Shown here one piece after another: positions 62,091 to 64,000 of a stretch of 64,000 nucleotides of DNA. The notes beneath the pieces were generated by a model, which did no database searches, was not told the origin of the DNA, and was given only the letters and a program-made list of their open reading frames with translations. The stretch is from Bradyrhizobium nanningense (GTDB lineage Bacteria > Pseudomonadota > Alphaproteobacteria > Rhizobiales > Xanthobacteraceae), in NCBI RefSeq assembly GCF_004114535.1, contig NZ_LBJC01000024.1, forward strand, positions 558,001 to 622,000. Reading direction: 5' to 3'. Within the stretch, counting starts at the first letter, position 1. Every line of letters starts with the position of its first letter. Made by a program: the position numbers and the translations under genes.

Positions 62091-62335
62091 GCTTTCCCTC
62101 CACATCCGGCAGGCCGAACGCTAGCGACCGGCGAGCCGATTTGATCATTGGCTGATTATGCGTCGGGCTAACCGGACCCGACAAGGAGCACAAGCTGGAC
62201 CTTCGGCGGGCCGCTGGCCATGCGGAAGATCAAGCCCGCCTGCGGTGACTGTCACAGATCTGAAACAGGCAAAGGCCGCCTTTGCGGTCTTTACCCAACT
62301 CTCCGGAAGCGGCCCTGCAGGGCGCCTATGCGCCG

Positions 62336-62359
62336 CGGGAGGTATTTAGAAACCTCCCG
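62336..62359. other. Strong hairpin in the acs-topoisomerase gap
   Basis: A perfect 8-bp inverted repeat CGGGAGGT/ACCTCCCG with an 8-base AT-rich loop. It could be a transcript element, or a terminator of a short RNA, but no T-run follows on either strand. Confidence 0.45.
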
Positions 62360-62430
62360 TCGCCGATTCGGGACTCGCAATACGGTTCGGAACACCCTAA
62401 ATGGCCAACCCGGGTCCAAAGAGACCCCTC

Positions 62431-62456
62431 GGAACAAAAATCAGAACAGCGGCATT
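62431..62456 (+). promoter_or_regulatory. EcfG-like promoter candidate for topoisomerase IB
   Basis: GGAAC (62431-62435), 17 bases, CATT (62453-62456). The alphaproteobacterial general-stress consensus is GGAAC-N16/17-CGTT, so one base differs. Position, 33 bases before the ATG, is suitable. Confidence 0.4.
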
Positions 62457-62489
62457 GACCGGTAACAGACAGGGCTAAGGCATAAGACT

Positions 62490-63656
62490 ATGATGGATCA
62501 GCAGAATCTCGGGACGCTGCGGCCCGCTTCAGCCGATCCTGCCGCCATTGCGCTGGCCAAGGCCTTGGGACAATGGCCGAAACCGGCCGCTTTCAGGCGT
62601 CCGAGCCCCAAAAAGACCTTTGACGCGGCGCCGGCGACGGTCGAGGCGCTTGCCAAGGAGCTCGGCCTGCGGCTTGGCGACCAGAACGAGCTGAGCATTC
62701 GCCGCATCAAGCGCGGCAAGGGCTATTCCTTCGTCCGCCCCAACGGCGCACATATCCGCGACGCCCGCACCATCCGCCGGCTGCATGCCATGGCGGTGCC
62801 GCCGGCCTATCGCGAGGTGCGCTACTCGGCCGATCCGAGCTCGCATCTTCAGGCCGTGGGTCGCGATGCCGCGGGCCGGCTGCAATATCGCTATCACGCC
62901 GATTGGGAGAAGGTCCGCGAGCACCGCAAGGCGCACCGCCTGGAAAAGCTCGTCGGCGCGCTGCCAAAAATCCGGCGCAAGGTCTCGGCGTTCCTGTCGG
63001 GCGATGAGCCGACGCGTGAATTTGCGCTCTCGGCCGTGATCGAGTTGATCGCGCGCACCGCGATCCGCCCCGGCAACGAATCCTACGCCCGCCTCAACGG
63101 CACTCGCGGCGCGACGACGCTGCTGAAGTCCAACGTCACGCTGGAAGACGATTGCTTCGTGCTGACCTTCAAGGCGAAGGGCGGCAAGGCGGTGCGCAAG
63201 GAGTGCGACGCGGCCAAGCTCGTGCGCGCCATCGGTATTTTGCAGGGCGTCCCCGGCAAGCGCATGTTCCAGTATCGCGATGCCTACGGCATCGTGCGCG
63301 CGGTCAGCACCACGCAGGTGAACGCGTTCTTGCGCGAGATCGCCGGCATCAAGATCTCGCTCAAGGATTTTCGCACGCTGATGGCCTCGGCCGTGGTCGT
63401 CGAGTCCTTGTCGCGGATTACGCCGGCGACCAGCCAGCGCGGCCGCAAGAAGCAGGTATTGGATGCGATCCGCGCCGCGGCCGACCAGCTCTCCAACACG
63501 CCGGCGATCTGCCGCAAGAGCTACGTCCACGACACCATCGTCACCGCGTTCGAGGACGGCATCCTCGAGCGCTTCGCCGCGACCATGAAGGGCCAGCGCT
63601 CGCAAGCGAGGCGCGAGCAGCTTCTGGCGCAGGTGGTGGCGACCGCAGCGGTGTAG
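62490..63656 (+). CDS. DNA topoisomerase IB
   Basis: 388 residues of the poxvirus-like bacterial topoisomerase IB. The N-terminal domain has IRRIKRGKGYSFVRPNGAHIRDARTIRRLHAMAVPPAY; the catalytic domain keeps the two arginines and lysine (IRPGNESYARLNGTRGATTLLKSNV, KAKGGKAVRKE, LKDFRTLMAS) and the nucleophilic tyrosine in ICRKSYVHDTIV. It relaxes supercoils by a 3'-phosphotyrosine nick. In related bacteria it is often stress-linked. The start may be either of two adjacent ATGs. Confidence 0.95.
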   Translation: MMDQQNLGTLRPASADPAAIALAKALGQWPKPAAFRRPSPKKTFDAAPATVEALAKELGLRLGDQNELSIRRIKRGKGYSFVRPNGAHIRDARTIRRLHAMAVPPAYREVRYSADPSSHLQAVGRDAAGRLQYRYHADWEKVREHRKAHRLEKLVGALPKIRRKVSAFLSGDEPTREFALSAVIELIARTAIRPGNESYARLNGTRGATTLLKSNVTLEDDCFVLTFKAKGGKAVRKECDAAKLVRAIGILQGVPGKRMFQYRDAYGIVRAVSTTQVNAFLREIAGIKISLKDFRTLMASAVVVESLSRITPATSQRGRKKQVLDAIRAAADQLSNTPAICRKSYVHDTIVTAFEDGILERFAATMKGQRSQARREQLLAQVVATAAV

Positions 63657-63673
63657 GGCCACCCTCCGAGTGC

Positions 63674-64000
63674 CTATGCCTTGTTGGAAACGCCTATGTC
63701 GGGACCTGGATCGCCGCCTGCGGCTGCGGTCGTGAGCCGTTCCAGATAATGCGCCCACCCTGCCGCGTGCGCGGCGGCCTGCGCTTCGCTCGGCAGGCCG
63801 CTATGGGTCATGCGCAGCAGCGTGCCGCCGTCGCGTTCGATCAGGTCGATCTCGATCAGGCTCGAGCCGGGCGGCACTTCCTGGCCGCCCTCCCAACCGA
63901 ACGTGTAGGCGAGACGATGCACCGGCACGACCTCGCGGAAGGTGCCGCGGGCGCCGCCGCCGCGCGGACCGATGCCCTTGAGCAGATAGAGACCGCCGGG
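63674..64000 (-). CDS. SRPBCC/AHSA1-type protein, 5' end outside the window
   Basis: The frame is open to the window end (109 codons). The visible part has a glycine-rich loop (GIGPRGGGARGTF), EVVPVHRLAYTFGWEGGQE and VPPGSSLIEIDLIERDGGTLLRMTHSGLPSEAQAAAHAAGWAHYLERL, which is the C-terminal strand-helix pattern of AHSA1-type START domains. Related genes are often downstream of an ArsR regulator, which would lie outside. It is convergent with the topoisomerase gene, 18 bases away. Confidence 0.82.
   Translation of the reverse strand, partial: PGGLYLLKGIGPRGGGARGTFREVVPVHRLAYTFGWEGGQEVPPGSSLIEIDLIERDGGTLLRMTHSGLPSEAQAAAHAAGWAHYLERLTTAAAGGDPGPDIGVSNKA

Larger units (their letters stand above)
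62091..62489. other. Intergenic region between acs and topoisomerase IB
   Basis: 399 bases without a credible gene. A strong hairpin CGGGAGGT-N8-ACCTCCCG lies at 62336-62359, and a GGAAC-N17-CATT motif at 62431-62456 resembles the EcfG general-stress promoter consensus (GGAAC-N16/17-CGTT, one mismatch) 33 bases before the topoisomerase start. Confidence 0.45.

Overview
The window looks like chromosomal DNA of a Bradyrhizobium-type alphaproteobacterium (Hyphomicrobiales, Nitrobacteraceae). This is inferred from the high GC content, the gene orders (aminotransferase-ftsK-lolA-xthA, glnK-amtB twice, rsmB-heparinase-purH), the RpoN-type promoter, the SdhAF4-type small protein, and abundant dispersed imperfect palindromes built on GTCCCGGACAAGC or GTCATTCCGGGGCG. 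No phage, integrase, IS element or CRISPR array was seen. There is one tRNA, tRNA-Gly(GCC), at 32146-32220.

Layout. 1-7275: two convergent diguanylate cyclases, yggS, a hydratase/L,D-transpeptidase pair, a response regulator with a cyclic-nucleotide-binding partner, and xthA. 7492-12717: lolA, ftsK, an aminotransferase and a GFA-family protein. 12933-18312: a nitrogen block with glnK-amtB (sigma-54 promoter), a clpP paralogue, an arsR-SRPBCC pair and a second glnK-amtB. 18559-22142: a GYF-domain membrane protein, tesB, a UbiH-type hydroxylase and a Trm112-like protein. 22202-25282: a TetR repressor and a divergent four-gene acyl-CoA-type operon with two matching operators. 25503-30151: a same-strand set of periplasmic and membrane redox genes (PepSY-like protein, cytochrome b, porin, FMN-binding protein, ApbE, second tetra-His membrane protein). 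30165-45189: housekeeping and accessory genes, including cnoX-like thioredoxin, a PQQ-type dehydrogenase with a dihaem cytochrome c4, MATE and MFS transporters, a GST and ggt. 45385-50365: purH, heparinase-like gene and rsmB. 50798-56135: an overlapping sulfation operon (fused FAD oxidoreductase-sulfotransferase, cysD, cysNC). 56278-64000: a chemoreceptor, a nuclease, an L,D-transpeptidase, acs, topoisomerase IB and a partial SRPBCC gene.

The two most interesting units are the sulfation operon, where a putative redox enzyme and a sulfotransferase share one 823-residue chain and sit directly upstream of the genes that make its likely donor PAPS, and the predicted flavinylated electron-transfer module. 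Regulatory sites readable from sequence include an RpoN promoter for glnK-amtB, twin TetR operators flanking a sigma-70 promoter, an ArsR operator inside a promoter that predicts a leaderless mRNA, and a strong promoter with an overlapping inverted repeat before a DUF2239 gene. Three full copies of one dispersed palindrome all lie between convergent gene ends.
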